Of a DNA stretch of 64,000 bases, positions 46,043-58,200 are shown in pieces; within the stretch, counting starts at the first letter, position 1, and each line of letters begins with the position of its first letter. Origin of the DNA: Lagopus muta (Eukaryota; Chordata; Aves; Galliformes; Phasianidae); contig NC_064447.1 in the NCBI RefSeq assembly GCF_023343835.1, positions 2,604,001-2,668,000 on the forward strand, written 5' to 3'. The notes beneath the pieces were generated by a model. It was not told the origin of the DNA and made no database searches. It saw only the letters and a list, made by a program, of their open reading frames with translations. Made by a program: the position numbers and the translations under genes.

Positions 46043-48034
46043 TCAATTCACCACGGCTGGCTTGAGCAGCAGGGAGCCGGGCGGGATGACCACCCAGCCG
46101 GGCGGCAGCGCCTCAGGGGGGCTGCCCGCTGTGCCCACCCCCGTCGAGAGGTCGAGCACGGCCCCCGGCAGCAGCGCCAGGCTCTCGGGGGGGGACCCTC
46201 AGGCGGCCCGGCTCCGTCCGTCGGCTGCCCGCCTTGCGGCCCTCCTTGCCGCCCTTCCGCCCCTCGGCCTCGTCGGCCTCGGCCTTCGCCCCGCCGGCCA
46301 GCAGCGACATGACAGGCAGCCCCAGGCCGCCGGCCGCAAAGGGCGACGGCAGCAGCGGACCCTTGGCCAAGTTCAGCGGGCCGTTGAGGGGCAGCGCGGG
46401 GCCGGGCAGGGCGGGCAGCGAACCCCCGGCCCCGCAGCCCAGAGCGCTCAGGTCGAGGGGGGCCGGAGCCAGCGGGAGGGGCAGAGCGGGCAGCGCGTGG
46501 GGGGCAAAGAGGGCGGCGGGGTTGGGCAGGAGGAGCTGCGCCCCGTTGGCGTAGGGTGCGTCCGCAGAGCCCTTGGGGGGCGCGTGGGCCTTCAGCATCT
46601 CGTGGTGCTCGTGGGACACAAAGTGCCCGTGGGCTTTGATGTGCTTGCGGAGCGAGCTGGGGTCCGTGTAGCGCTTGTGGCAGCCCGGCATCTTGCAGTA
46701 GTAGGGCTTCTCCACGTAGTGCGTGCGGGTGTGCTTGAAGCGGTCGCTGGAGTTGGAGTAGCGTTTGTTGCAGCCTTCGTAGGGGCAGATGTAGGGCTTC
46801 TCGCCTGCGGGACGGCACAGCGCTGCGTCTGAGCCCCCCGCAGAGGGCAGCTCCGTGCCCCCCACCCCTCCCCAACCCGCCCCGAGCGCTCACCGGTGTG
46901 CGAGCGGTTGTGGATCTTCAGGTTCTCCAGGCGAGAGAAGCTCTTGTTGCAGGTGGGGCAGCGGTGCGGCTTCTCGTTGGTGTGCGTCCGGATGTGGATC
47001 AGCATCTTGTACCTGCGCCAGAACCATCAGGGGGAGCCGAGAACAGCACCACAGCCCCCCCACAGCCCCCATGGGGACACCCAGCTCGGTGCCGTCCATC
47101 GCCCACCGCCATCCACCCCCACAGCCCCAGCACGGCTTGCTGCCCCCCACCCCCCTACACCCACCTGGCGTTGAAGCCGCGGCCGTGGCGGGCGCAGCCC
47201 TCCCAGTGGCAGCAATACCCCGCGTCCTTCTCGGGTTTGACGTGGAAGTCGTTGACGTGGTCCACGAGGTCTTGCAGGAGGTCGAAGAATTGGTTGCACT
47301 GCGGGAAGGGGACGCTGGAGGTGAGGGAGGACCGGAGACGCCCCAGCTCCCGCACCCCCCTCCCCCACCAGCCCCACAGCCCACCCCCTCCCGGCCTCAT
47401 GCCCCCGCCTGACCTTGGACCAGCGGCAGACGAGCTGCTTGGGGAGGGGCAGCTCCGGGGAAAGGCGTTTGTCCTTGGGGGGGGGCAGGAAGGAGGGCAG
47501 GTGCAGAGCCCCCCCCGCGCCCAGCGGCAGGAAGAACTGGAAGGAGCCGGGGATGCCGTCGATGTAGCGCAGGGACTGGAAATCCTACGGCGGGACGGGG
47601 CGGGGGGTGAGGGCCGATGTGAGGCTCCTCTCCGGGACCACGGGGTGGCACCGAGGGGGAGGGGACGCGCGGCCGTACTCACGTGGGGGAGGGCGGGCAC
47701 GGGGGGGTCACTGTGCCGCTCGGGGGACAGCGAAGCGCTGCCCCCACCCGGGGACTCTACGCCGGGGGGGGGCGAGAGGCTGAGGTCCATGACGGGGAGG
47801 GCCGGGAAGCGCTTCTCCAGCGCTTTGGAGTGTGCCAACAGCCCGGGGCCCGGCCCTGCCCGCCGCCCCCCCCGCGCGGAGCCCCGGCTCTCCCCGACCG
47901 GCGGGGGGGCGGCGGCGGAGGGGGGAACGGCACGGGGCCGTGGTCCGGGGGGGGCCGCGTTCCCGTTTCTCTCGGGCGCTCCGCACTTTGGAGATGCTCA
48001 GCTTGAGGTCCAGCGGCTCGTCCAGCGAATGCAT
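46043..48034 (-). CDS. GLIS2: GLIS2, GLI-similar zinc-finger repressor, with two apparent frame breaks
   Basis: Nuclear Kruppel-like factor; human GLIS2 loss causes nephronophthisis. Coding exons: 47683-48034, 47414-47584, 47165-47298, 46894-47012, 46043-46804. N-terminus [16 protein letters not shown] is diagnostic. Five C2H2 fingers span the last four exons, from the CRWSK finger to [20 protein letters not shown]. The C-terminus ends in a conserved [10 protein letters not shown]...LLKPAVVN block and TGA at 46045-46043. The exons sum to 1538 nt, not a multiple of three. One extra base lies between the N-terminal motif and the downstream HSKALEKRF motif (about 47840-47970), another between the finger frame and the C-terminal frame (about 46180-46230). 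Both regions contain C runs of 7-8. Removing one base at each gives 511 aa (human 524), so sequence error is likelier than a pseudogene. The exon begins at 48056 after a TTTACAG acceptor. Confidence 0.93.
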
Positions 48035-48056
48035 GGCGCCGGGCGGGGGGGTGCTG

Positions 48057-49660
48057 CTGTAAAGGCGTGCGTGGTGGTACGGGGGGGAGGGGGGCGCACG
48101 GCCGTAAAGCCCCCAATGCCCCCACCCTCATCCCCACCCCCCCCCCTTCCCTCGGGGCTGGCGAGGACTCAAGGCCGCGGGGCGCTGGCACGGAGCTGCT
48201 GTTCCCCCCCCCCCCCACAACAACCACCACTACCTCCGCTGCGGGCAAAGGGCAGTGCGGGAGCTGCGGGCCCCCGGAGGGGGGGGGGAAAAGACTGCGC
48301 TATGGGGGTGTGACAGTACCCCCCCCCGCCAGCCCGCCCGCCCTCTGGAGCCCTTTCCCAGGGCGGCGGCGGCTCCAGCCCCGCCGTGACCCGAGCGCGC
48401 TGGCCCCATCCCCGGCTTCCTCCCCCCCTCCGGGGCCCCTTCCCCGCCGGGGGCCGCGCAGGGGCTGCTGCGGGGGGGGCCCCCCCCGGGCTCCTCCTCA
48501 CCCCACCCCACCCTCGGTGCCCCCATCCCTTTTCCTGCGGCCGTGGGGCCGGGCTGGGGGCACAGCGCACCCAGCACACGTGGCACGGTCCGGTCGTCCC
48601 CCCCCCCCCCCCACCAACCTCTCCTTCCCCAACCCCCCCGTCGGTTTTTACATACACACACATACACACGGCTTCCCTCTTCCCCCCCCACCCCAGTGCT
48701 GCCGCCGCCGCCCCGGGGGCCCCCCACCCTGGCCGGGCTCCAGCTCGGCGCAGACGCTGAGGAATGCGGAGGAGCCGCGATGGGGCGGGCCCCCCCCCCC
48801 CGTTAAACATCCCCCGTGGGTCATCGGGACCCCCACGGACCCCCCCGCTGCCGGTTCCGGCAGCGGGGGGGGCCGTGGGGGTCCCGGCGACCCGATGGCA
48901 TCAGTGATTCCCCATTGATAAAATAATAAAAAGCATCACCCCCCCACCCAGACGGTGTGTGGGGGGGTGCCTCTCCCCGTGCCAACAGCGCAAGGACGCG
49001 GTCACGGGTGGGTGACACAAAGGCGAGAAAAGCGGGGGGACACCATCCCCCTCACCCACCCACCCCCCGAGGCGGAGCTGTCACCCATCTGGGGACCCAT
49101 CCCCATCCCCATCCCTACCTGCGGGCGGCTCAGCGCGGGGTGCGGCGGAGCGGACCCCCCCGCCGATGGGACACCGGGCGGCTCCACCACATCTGCGCGG
49201 GGACCGGGACCGGGACCGGCGGTGGTGGTGTCGGTGTTGGTGGCGGTGGTGGTGGCGGCGGGGCCCCCCCCGGCAGCCCCGGGGCGGGGCGGGGGCTCTG
49301 CCCGCCGTGATTTATGGCCGCCCCGCCGCGCTCCCCGCTAGGACCGGCCCCGCCGCGCCGCCGCCCCGGCAGCCATTCGCGGGTGGGAGCTGAGCGCATG
49401 CCTGGGCCCGCCCCGCGTGGAGGGGGGGGGGTTGGAGAGGGGAAAAAAAAAAAGAAAAACCCACGGGTGGGAGGAGGACGGATCCCCCACCGCACAGCCC
49501 GCACACGGATCTCTCCCGCCCGCTGCGTGGGGTCACCGCGGGGTGTCCCGCGTGGGGTGATGGAACCCCCCCCAAACCCCCGCTCTTCGTTAACTTCGAT
49601 GTATTTTTTAGGGGGCGTGGGGGGGGGGGGGAGCGAATGTCCCGCGTGACGGCAGCGCCG
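48057..49660 (-). other. GLIS2 upstream region with dense C/G homopolymers
   Basis: This should contain GLIS2 intron and a non-coding 5' exon, but I cannot place either with confidence. Runs of 7-14 C or G recur (for example 48203-48214, 48601-48612, 49620-49631), and there are CA repeats at 48653-48667. A CpG-rich stretch near 49120-49420 is the best promoter candidate. Confidence 0.45.
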
Positions 49661-49665
49661 CTCCG

Positions 49666-49701
49666 TGACGTCACGCCTGGCAGGGCCTCCCTATGACGTC
49701 A
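49666..49701. promoter_or_regulatory. Pair of consensus CREs between GLIS2 and TFAP4
   Basis: Two full palindromes TGACGTCA at 49666-49673 and 49694-49701, starts 28 bp apart, with a half-site GTGACGG at 49646-49652. CREB/ATF proteins bind this motif. The pair sits in a CpG-rich block between the two divergent genes, probably nearer the GLIS2 promoter. Confidence 0.6.
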
Positions 49702-50094
49702 CCCCCCGCGGGGGAAGGGAGGAGGGCGGGGGGTGTCCCCGGGGCTCCTTCCGGGGGCAGGATGTGGGCTGCCCGCGGCTGGGGCGCGCCGCCCCGTGTC
49801 ACGCGTGGGGGGGTCACGGGTGGGCGAAGAAGCTGAGCTCCGGGCGCATCCCCGCGGCGGAACCGTCGGACCCCCGGGGACGTCCGCCCAACGGCCGCGC
49901 CCCGCCCGGCACGCCGGCAGCTGTCAGCCGTCTGTCCCCGTGCCGCCCACCGTGGGGCTCCGGGTCCCGGCCCCGGGGTGAGAGGGGGGAGGGCTGCCGT
50001 CACCCGCCTCGGGGGGGGGTCCGGGCCGAGGGCACGGCCCTATAGGTGAGCCCCGTGGGGGCTGTGAGCTGTGCGGCCTCGATGGGGGTGGGGG

Positions 50095-51870
50095 GTGATG
50101 GGTGGAGGCGGGACGGGGATTGAATGGGATCAGGCAGGACAGAGCGGAATGGAGTGGAATGGGATGGGGTGAGATGGGAATAGGGTCAGAGGGGGTGGCA
50201 CAGAATGAGGTGGGCAGAGGATAGAGTGAGGACAGGAAGGCATAGAATAGGGTCAGGCAGTGTGGCGTAGGATGGGTATAGGACAGGATGGGATAAAATG
50301 GAATGGAGCAGAGTTGGACGGGGCGGCACAGAATGGGGTGGGACGGGGCAGGGTGGGATAGGATGGCATGGGACAGAATGGGATAGGATGGCATGGAATG
50401 GCACGGGTTGGAATGGGGACAGGGTGGAGATGGAACAGGGATAGAATGGAATGGGATGAGACAGGATGGGATGGATGGAACAGAGCGAGATGGGATGGGA
50501 CAGGTGGGATGAGGACAGGGCGGGATGAGGAAAGCATCGGATTGGGGATGGGACAGGTGGGATGAGATAGGACAGGGATAGGATCAAATGGGGTGGGATG
50601 GGACAGCATGGGAATGGGAAGGGATGGAATAGGATGAGATGGGATAGCACAGGATGGGATGGGGACAGTACAGGATGGGATGAGGCAATGATGGAACAGA
50701 ATGGGATGAAATAGCTTGAGAGGGGGTTGCACAGGATGGAGAGGGAACAGGGCAGGACAGGGTGGAGTATGATCAAAGGGGATGGCACAGGATGGGATGA
50801 GGAAGGATGGGATAGGATAGGGGTAGAAGAAAATGGAATGGGATGAGACAGAACAGGATGGGATAGAATGGAACAAAATTAAATGGGATAGCACGGAATG
50901 GGATGGAAACAGGACAGGATGAGGACAGGGTCACATGAGGAGGAATAGGGATGGGACACAACAGGGTGGGGACAGGAACAGGTGGGATGGCATGGGTTGG
51001 GATGGGGAGGGGACAGATGGGACGGGATGGTGACAGGACACGGTGGGACAGGGATGGGATGGGATGGGATGGGATGGGATGGGATGGGATGGGATGGGAT
51101 GGGATGGGATGGGAGAAAACAGGACAGAGCAAAGTGGAATGGGATGGGGTGTGACGGGGTGGATTAGGGTTGGAAGGGATGGCACAGGTTGAGATGGGGA
51201 CAAGATCAGATGGGGTGGGAATGGGAATGGGAGAAGACAGTATAGGAAGACTGGATAGGATGGAGTAGGATCAGATGGGATGGGGAGAGGGCAGAACGGG
51301 ATGGGATGTGGATAGAACAGAACGGAATGGGATGAGACAGGATAGGGCAGGGGTAGGATAGGATGGAATGGGACAGGGTTGGATGGGGTGGCACAGGATG
51401 GGATGGGGACAGGATGGAATGAGGACAGGGTTGGAGGGGTGGTAGAGGATGGGATGGGACAAGATGGGGATGGGAAGGGATGGGATGGGGTAGGATCAGA
51501 AGGGGTGGCACAAGATGGGATGGAATAGGGACAAGAGCGGGTGGCACAGGTTGGGGTGGGGACAGGGCGGGATCAGATGGGGTGGGATGGGGGTGGGACA
51601 GGTCGGGATGGGACAGGACGGGATGGGACGAGATAGGACGGGACGGGACGGGGTGGAACGGGATGGGCTGAGCGGGGTCAGCCGGGGTGGCACAGGTCGG
51701 GACGGGGACAGCGCGGGGACAGTACGGGGGTGGGAAAGGGTAGCGTAGGATCGGATGAGATGGGGCAGGGAGAGAAGGGGTCGGAACGGGACGAGATAGG
51801 ATAGGCAGGGAGAGGACGGGGCGGAACGGGCCAGGCTCGGACGGGACGGCACAGGACGGGCCGGCGCCGG
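50095..51870 (+). repeat. Degenerate GGGAT/GGGACA tandem repeat, about 1.8 kb
   Basis: The plus strand is a nearly unbroken run of GGGAT, GGGAC, AGGAT and GGAAT words; the complementary strand is correspondingly pyrimidine-rich. The purest part is twelve perfect GGGAT units at 51051-51110. Higher-order units near 50 bp recur (GGGATGGCACAGGATGGGAT-type). The long minus-strand open frames here (Ser/His/Pro/Ile-rich) are by-products. It lies between the CRE pair and the TFAP4 promoter. Confidence 0.92.
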
Positions 51871-52107
51871 GACGGGACCATCCGGGCCAGCACCCCGCGG
51901 CTCGGGCACAGACGGGGCGCCGCGGGGAGCCGCCCGCCCGCATCCAGCGGCGCCCCGCCGCCCCTCCGGCCCCGCGCTCCCCCCTCCGCCCCGTTCCCCG
52001 CCGAATCCCGCGCCGTCCTTTGTTTACATGGGCCGGTGGCTGGCGGAGGCGGCGCCGCCGGGGGAGGGAGCGCTGCTGTGCTCGCACCAGCTGTTTCCCG
52101 CCTTGAG

Positions 52108-52130
52108 ACACACGCACACACACACACACG
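52108..52130 (+). repeat. CA microsatellite in the TFAP4 promoter or 5' UTR
   Basis: A near-perfect AC dinucleotide run with one G interruption, 86 bp before the TFAP4 ATG. Confidence 0.85.
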
Positions 52131-52215
52131 CCCGCTCCAGCCCCGGCGCAGTCGCTCCGCGCCCGGCCCCGCGCCCAGCGGCGCCCCGCAGCCCTCCCGC
52201 TGCCCCCCGCCCGGC

Positions 52216-55200
52216 ATGGAGTACTTCGTGGTGCCCGCCCAGAAGATGCCCTCCCTGCAGCACTTCAGGAAATCCGAGAAGGAGGTCATCGGCGGGCTGT
52301 GCAGGTGGGGGCGAGCAGTATTCCGCAGCGCTTTATTCATTTCCACCTTTTTTTTTTTTTTTTAAAATGCATTTATTATTTTGTTTAAAACCTTTTAAAA
52401 TAACGTTTTTTTTCCTCCGTTCTTTTTTATTTTATTATTTATCCCTCCCCCCCCCCCCCTCTCGCTCTCTTCCCCCTTCCCCCCTCCGCACCGCTTCCCC
52501 CCACCCCGATCCCCGCTTCTCCTCTCTCCCCGCACGTGGGTGCCGCTCCCGGGGCCGCCGCCGCCGCCGCGCACATGGGGCCGCGCGGCCGGGCCCCGAC
52601 AGCGACCACGCGGCCCCGCGGCCCCGCGACGCCCCGCAGCGGGGGGGTGGGGGGGGGGATCTCACGGCGCCGGGCTCGGGGGGCGCGGGGAAGGGGGGGC
52701 GGGAGCGGCCCGCCGGGAACGGGGGGCGCTGCCGGGGGGCGTGCGGCGGGGGGGTGTGTTTACTGCCGGGCCTGGCCGTGACTCTGCAGCCCTCCCGGAG
52801 GAGGCGGGCCGGCCCCGGGGCTGCCGGGACATGTAGTGCGGCGGAGCGGCGCTAGGCCGCGCCGGGCCACGCCGCGGCACAAAGCGAGCGCGGGCCGCGG
52901 GCCGGCAGGGAATGCCCGGCGGCGCTCCGCCCTCGGCCGCGGGTGGGGCCGCAGCGGCCCGCCGGGTCCCCGCGCGGCTCGGCGGAGGCCTGCGGGGCGC
53001 GCCCGGATCCTCGCGGCCCGCTCGTAGCGTGGGGCGGCCCCGCCCCGCCCGTGGGGCCGAGGGAGCGGAGCCCCGCGTGCTGCGCCGAGCGGAGCCCGAG
53101 CCGGGAGGGCGGCCGGGTTTGGAGCTGCGGAACGGCGCGCCGCTGCTGCGAGCGCGGCCGGCGGCGAGGTGCCGCGTGCTCGGGGCCGCCCGGCTCGTGA
53201 GCGCCCTGCGGGCCCGGGGCCGTGCGCTGCGACCGCCCGCCGGCCGGGGACGTGCTGCGTGCGAGCTCGGCGTCAGCCTGCGCCGCCCGGGGGCTTGCAG
53301 AGCCCCGGGGAAGCCCTGCCTGCGAGCTCGGGAAGCTCGGGGACGCCCCGCGTGTGAGCTTGGGGTGCTCGGGGCCGCCCAGCCGAGCTCGGTGTCATCC
53401 TGCCCTCGCTGCGGACGTGGGGAACCCGGGCACGCCCTGCCTGTGGGCACGGGGATCTCAGGAGCGGCGTGCCTGCAGGCCCGGAGCCACCCTGCTTCGC
53501 CTATGAGCTTGGGAAGCCCTGGGGATGCCATACCTGCGAGCTCAGGGACACCTGGCCTGTGAACCTGGGGACCTGGGTGCACCCTGCCGGTGACCTCAGG
53601 GACGCCTTGCCCTGCCTGCGAGCTTGGGGAGCCCTGGGGATCCCTTTCTGCTTAGAAGGTTTGGAGATGGCCTCTTGTGAGCTTAGGGACACGCTGCCCT
53701 TCCTGCAGTCTGGGAAGCCCGGGTACACCCTGCCTGTGAGCCCGGTGTCACACTGCATTGCCTGCAAGCTTCGGGAGCCCCAGGGTTGCCATGCCTGAGA
53801 GCTCAGGGAGCTTGAGAGCACCCCGCTGAGAGCTCGGGGTGCTCAGGGATGCCCTCCATGCCCATGAGTGCACACGGTGTCCCTGTGATCAGGATGGTCG
53901 GCTGGCTCTGACCCTCTGCAGTTTTGCTTCCCTTGAGGTCCAGGTGAGCATGACATCCTGCTGGGTTGCACCAGGGTGCCTCTGCACAGACAGGCAGGGA
54001 GAGATCAGTTCCACTTGCCTAGCCCTCACCTTGTGTCCACGTGTGCTGCGTGCAGGGATGGAGCTGTGGATGCTCCAGGGCTTTGCCTGCCCTGGCTTTA
54101 TGGTATGAGCACCCAGAAGAACTGCCAGCAAGTCCCACTGTGGCTGTGTTGTGCACCATGGCCAGTTACAGGTGGGCAGTGGCCGGGCACCACGTGGGGC
54201 GAGCACCCACTCATGGCGTGGCAGCTTCTGAATCGAGGCATTTCTTTTTCTCCTTTCCGTATTTAGCTGTCACTTTTTAAGTCTCCCCAGGAAGAGCAGC
54301 TGGGGAAGGTTACGAGAGGTCCGCCACCGAGGAAGCTGGCTCTTCCTCTTCCTTTTCCATTTCAGAAGCTGCTTCCATGCTGCCTGGCCCTGGCGGACTG
54401 GCTGCTTCCCCGTGTGGGGCTGCAGCTGGGCGCTGGCCTTGGCGGCCCCACAGCCATCCTTGGGCCCTGGGGGGGTCGGTGTCCCTGGGACCCCTTGGCA
54501 GGGTCACTGTGCCGTGCCGCTGGCCTTTGGCACCACTTGGCACCTGGATACATCTCAATGCACCGTGTGGGACCAGCGCTTCTTATCTGCCCCGTGCCGG
54601 CCGCCTGCCCCTGCTGTTTTGTCTGCGGCACTGTGTGGCCCTGGCTGTGCCACGGGGATGGGCTGCAGTGTGCGTCACTGTGTGCCCGGCTGTCACCTGG
54701 CACCCAGGGCTTGGTACCGCCACATCGCCGTCCTCTGCGTGGGTCAGACGAGATGCAGGGCCACGTGCTGCCCCTTCCCCTCCCGCTGCAGATCCCCTTC
54801 GTTCTGCACACCCGTTGCCCGTTGTGCTGGGATTTCAGCTCGCCATACTGACTCAGGGCCCCCACAGGAGCTGAGCAGGGCGCAGAGCCGGACCCCCATC
54901 CCTGGGGCGTTTCCCAGCCCAGCTGCGGGGCAAGGGAGCGCAGGAAGCAGGCGGGAGCTGCGGCTTTGGGCGGGACGGGGGCTTCTCCGCCGGGAGCTGT
55001 CAGCTGGAAGCCATCAGCAGGGCGGAGAGAGCCTCCTTCTCAGGGCCACACACGCCGGTGGCCCCGCGGGGACGCAACCGGCGGTCCCAGCCAGCACGTG
55101 GGCACAGCGCGGCACCGCGGAGATGCCGCTTTGCTGGTGAGGCGTCTGCTGGTCCCCTTCCTGCCAGCATTCCAGAGCTGCCTTGTGGGTGTAGAGTTAT

Positions 55201-58200
55201 CCCCAGCCCGCTTGCATCTAGCTGCTCCCCATCCTGCCCAGGGATGGGTTTTGTTATGGAGCGAGGTGGTCCCCGTGGGGCGCGCATGGGTGCGTCCCCC
55301 CAGCCCTAACGTGGAGCTCCTCTCACAGCCTGGCCAACATCCCACTGACTCCGGAGACCCAGCGGGACCAGGAGCGGCGGATACGCAGGGAGATCGCCAA
55401 CAGCAACGAGAGAAGGCGGATGCAGAGCATCAATGCTGGCTTCCAGTCTCTGAAAACCCTCATCCCGCACACGGACGGGGAGAAGCTCAGCAAGGTGAGT
55501 GGGGAGCCGGGGCCACGGCACTGGGCGATGCGTTGGGTGAGCTGTGCTGGGAGGAGGGACTGGAGGCTGTGCTGTGTGTGGCACTCGCAGGGAACTCCAG
55601 TAGAGATGCTGGGTGGGAGCAGGGCTGCGTCCTGGCTCGGAGTCGGGCTGTGCTGCCTCACCGTGCCCCTGGCTTCCTCCGCAGGCGGCCATCCTCCAGC
55701 AGACGGCTGAGTACATCTTCTCCCTGGAGCAGGAGAAGACCCGACTACTACAGCAGAACACCCAGCTCAAGCGGTTCATCCAGGTGCTGCCCTGGGCGCT
55801 GGGAGGGGACGGTGATGTGCAGACAGGGAAGGGATGGCCACAACTTTGGGTGGGCTCAGAGCACCACTGCTTCTCCTTGGGATCTGGGTGAGACCCCATC
55901 CTAGTAACTGCAGGGTGGAGATGTTTCACGCCCTCCTGGGAGGCCAGCAGAGCGGATGGAGGCATTGGCTTCATATGCTGCCTGTATCCCCAGATGTTTC
56001 TCTTTGCGATTCCCATGTTGGGGTGGCCGTGGGGGTTTCGCCCTCCCCAGGAGCTCTCAGCTGTGGGTTTGACACTGGGGATGGCCATGAGAATGGCACT
56101 GCCCACCCTGGTCCAGATTGAGGGGAACCCCTGTGTTCTGACACCACATCCCTTTGGCAGGAGTTCAGCGGTTCCTCCCCAAAGCGGCGACGAGCAGAGG
56201 ACAAAGATGAGGGCATCGGCTCACCGGACATCTGGGAGGATGAGAAGGCTGAGGACCTGCGGCGAGAAATGATTGAGCTCCGGCAGCAGCTGGACAAGGA
56301 GCGCTCGGTCCGCATGATGCTGGAGGAGCAGGTGAGGCTGTGGGGCCAGCACAGCACCGCCGTGGCTGTGTGTGGGGAGGGCTCGCCCTCTAGCGGGCTG
56401 TGCCGTGGGGATGATGGAACCATAGAGCCATAGGGTGGCTGGGAGGGACCGCACAGCCCATCTGGTTCCGTGCTGTGGGATGTGCCCCCCCAGCTCAGTC
56501 TGCCCAGGGCCCATCCGTGGCCTTGTCACTTCCAGGAGTGGGGCACCCACAGCTCTGGGCAGCAGTGCCAGTGCCTCACCACCCTGTGAGTAAGGCATGT
56601 CCCCACGCTCAGCCCTGCTCTCTGTCCCCATTTTGCCCACACCGTGACCCTGCAGACAGGCATAGCCCAGCTTGTGTCGGGGTGTGTGCAAGACATGGGC
56701 TGCACTCCCCACAGCTCACCGTGTCCCTCTCTGTTCCAGGTTCGCTCGCTGGAGGCCCACATGTACCCCGAGAAGCTGAAGGTGATTGCTCAGCAGGTGC
56801 AGCTCCAGCAGCAGCAGGAGCAGGTGAGGTTGCTGCACCAGGAGAAGCTGGAGCGGGAGCAGCAGATCCGAACCCAGGTGAGTGTGGGTGCACCCCACTG
56901 CTCCTCCTGTCCCTGCAGCTTTCCTGTGGGATGAGCAAGGAATGATGTACAGAGGTTAGAGCAGGTCAGTGATGTTCTCGGCGCTTATGGGAGGCTGTGC
57001 TGTATGCACAGTGATGTCCCAGCAAAACTCTTTCCTTTAGGGAGTAGAGAAGGGGTTGGTGCAGTGCTGCATTGCACACTCAGCTCCAGGCTGTGCTCCC
57101 TGTGCCTGGGGCAGGAGGCAGGCAAGTGTGGTGCCAGAATGCTGCCTGCGCTTTCGTCTGCACTGCGCTGCCGCCCCGGTTTGGAGCGGTTCCTTCAGCT
57201 GGAGGATCCCAGTGTGGGGAGCTTAAAAGGCAGTGACAAAGCTTGGCTTCCTCTGCAGTCTGGCTTCTGCAGGGATGTTCCCCGCAGGATCCCTCCCGGG
57301 GAAGTGCAGCCTATTTTTAGGTGAACTTTCCTTAGCCTCCTGCTAGGGCGGTTCTTTGCATCCGCTGTTTTAGCAGGGAGCTCCGAGGGGTGCGGTGCAT
57401 TCCCAGCTGAGCGGGTCTGGCCGATCACAGTTAGTGTGCATGGGCTGCTGGGGTTTGGCTTCAGCCTCTCAAAAGTCTAAAGCTTCAGGGTATGGGCAGT
57501 TCTTTGAGTTCAGCCTTGTGTTTCTTGCTCTGCCAAAGCAATGCCACAGTTTAGCATGTGTCCGTGCTGGGCAGGTGGGCAGCAGCTGAGTTGCTGGTGA
57601 AGCTCTATGGTCTCAGTGCTCTCCTCATCACTGCCTTGCCCGGGTGCAGGGCCTCCACATCCCTGAGGCTGCCTCTTTCCTGATTCTCTCCTTGCTCCGA
57701 GCCTGTTACCTCATGTTTGAGTTGGGCACAGTGGCACAGCATCCCCAATGGCACGGGGACAGCAAGGTCGCATTGGGGTGTGGGGACCTTGGGGGGCTGC
57801 TGCTCATGGGTGAGCCTCACTCCTCTGGGTGAGGAGTTTGGGGATGGAGCCATCGCCCCATGCTGGGTGTCCTGGAGGCTCATGGAAGGGTTTGCTTTGT
57901 CCCCAGCTCCTGCCTGCACACGGTCCCCCAGCGCCCACCCACCACCCCACTGTGATCGTACCAGCACCGCCTCCCTCCCATCATGTCACCGTGGTCACCA
58001 TGGGCCCGTCCTCGGTCATCAACACAGTCTCCACGTCCCGGCAAAACCTGGACACCATCGTTCAGGTAGAGAGCGCCGCGGGGGTGTGTGTGTGTGTGGG
58101 GGGAGTCCTAAAGCTTAGGGGGGATTCGTCACCTGATGGCTTTGTTTGTCCCCATCAGGCCATCCAACACATCGAGGGCACGCAGGAGAAGCAGCTGCAG

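Noticed and set aside
46043-48034. GLIS2 as a pseudogene
   Set aside because: Introns, all zinc-finger residues and both termini are intact; only two single-base offsets near homopolymers break the frame.
46898-48313. 471-codon plus-strand open frame
   Set aside because: Antisense shadow of GLIS2 exons and their GC-rich introns; no domain recognisable.
50186-51132. Overlapping minus-strand open frames rich in Ser, His, Pro, Ile
   Set aside because: Translations of the complement of the GGGAT tandem repeat; open frames arise because the repeat lacks stop codons.
50095-51870. CRISPR-like or telomeric array
   Set aside because: Units are continuous five-base words without unique spacers, and GGGAT is not the telomeric hexamer.
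52662-53582. 306-codon minus-strand open frame
   Set aside because: Runs through the CpG island and minisatellite in TFAP4 intron 1; composition only.
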